DNA of 6,545 nt from Methylococcaceae bacterium UBA7658 (GTDB lineage Bacteria > Pseudomonadota > Gammaproteobacteria > Methylococcales > Methylomonadaceae), in the NCBI GenBank assembly GCA_002483425.1, contig DLHW01000014.1, positions 76,252-82,796 on the forward strand. Direction: 5' to 3'. Position 1 is the stretch's first letter. Each line of letters opens with the position of its first letter. This document shows, piece after piece, positions 6,351 to 6,545 of this stretch. Both the position numbers and the translations under genes were made by a program. The notes under the pieces are model-generated. The model searched no databases and was not told the origin of the DNA. It saw only the letters and a program-made list of their open reading frames with translations.

Positions 6351-6452
6351 ATGGGACAAATACCTTATATTCCACCGGAATGGAACTACCCTTTCATTGG
6401 GGACAGGGCTGTAGATACCGTCTTAAAAGCCATTAAGCAAGCGAAAAGTTAG
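6351..6452 (+). CDS. possible 33-codon frame, unidentified
   Basis: From the ATG at 6351 the frame reads MGQIPYIPPEWNYPF and ends KAIKQAKS before TAG at 6450-6452. The composition looks protein-like. The same frame stays open back through the palindrome to a TAA at 6261-6263, so the ATG may not be the original start. The end overlaps the IS110 transposase stop on the other strand. It could be the tail of another displaced toxin tip or a chance frame. There is no recognisable Shine-Dalgarno. Confidence 0.18.
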   Translation: MGQIPYIPPEWNYPFIGDRAVDTVLKAIKQAKS

Positions 6453-6545
6453 GGTCGAATGGTTTACCGGATTTTAAGATGGCGCAAGCCAGCTGAATCA
6501 GCTTACGCATAGCGGTACAGGTGATGAGTTTGCCATTTTTGCCGT
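6433..6545 (-). CDS. IS110-family transposase, C-terminal end only
   Basis: The frame enters from beyond the window end and stops at TAA (6435-6433). The last 36 or so residues include GKLITCTAMRKLIQLACAIL, then KSGKPFDPN. The MRKL helix followed by LKSGKPFDP is the familiar C terminus of IS110-family (DEDD) transposases of the IS110/IS1111 type. These elements usually lack long terminal inverted repeats, so the exact end of the element cannot be placed from this side. It should lie within about 100 bases below 6433, possibly inside the 33-codon frame or at the palindrome. The rest of the gene and the other end are outside the window, so whether it is intact is unknown. Confidence 0.72.
   Translation of the reverse strand, partial: GKNGKLITCTAMRKLIQLACAILKSGKPFDPNFSLA

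Noticed and set aside
6177..6359. 60-codon minus-strand frame over the 6267-6344 palindrome
   Set aside because: It is translation of the palindrome and the antisense of the small membrane protein's end, with no independent coding signal.

Overview
The window looks like an accessory-flavoured stretch of a gammaproteobacterial chromosome. A methanotroph-type host (Methylomonas/Methylobacter relatives) is a guess from GTAGGTTGGG palindromes, TTCGAC/GAACGG repeats and an IS110-type transposase end. No taxon-specific marker gene is present.

Layout. Bases 1-389 hold no intact gene, only a possible decayed reading frame (38-277). A large plus-strand membrane protein of the DUF4153 type follows (390-2462). 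Bases 2463-2919 form a repeat-rich gap between convergent genes. Two minus-strand genes come next: a YafK-type L,D-transpeptidase lipoprotein (2920-3759), and upstream of it in transcription a double zinc-ribbon protein with one C-terminal membrane anchor (3918-5063). A 177-bp palindromic element (5081-5257) sits 17 bases before the zinc-ribbon start codon. On its other side it abuts a plus-strand Rhs fragment with no 5' end.

The Rhs fragment (5248-5958) keeps the last part of the conserved core, ending in DPLGL. It then switches to a cysteine-rich C-terminal domain of 122 residues with an NQCQSF motif, the arrangement of a polymorphic-toxin tip. A small two-helix membrane protein follows 29 bases later. 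It is placed where an immunity gene would be, and its start seems to be broken by a missing T in a T run. A second palindrome (6267-6344), a possible 33-codon frame and the C-terminal end of an IS110-family transposase (minus strand, running off the window) close the segment.

The L,D-transpeptidase, the zinc-ribbon protein and the DUF4153 protein are all predicted to be envelope-associated, but only the two minus-strand genes could be co-transcribed. The most interesting part is 5248-6235: an orphan Rhs toxin tip plus candidate immunity gene, bracketed by related palindromic repeats and next to an insertion sequence, with composition falling from GC-rich core to AT-rich tail. The toxin activity and the immunity role are inferences from position and motif.
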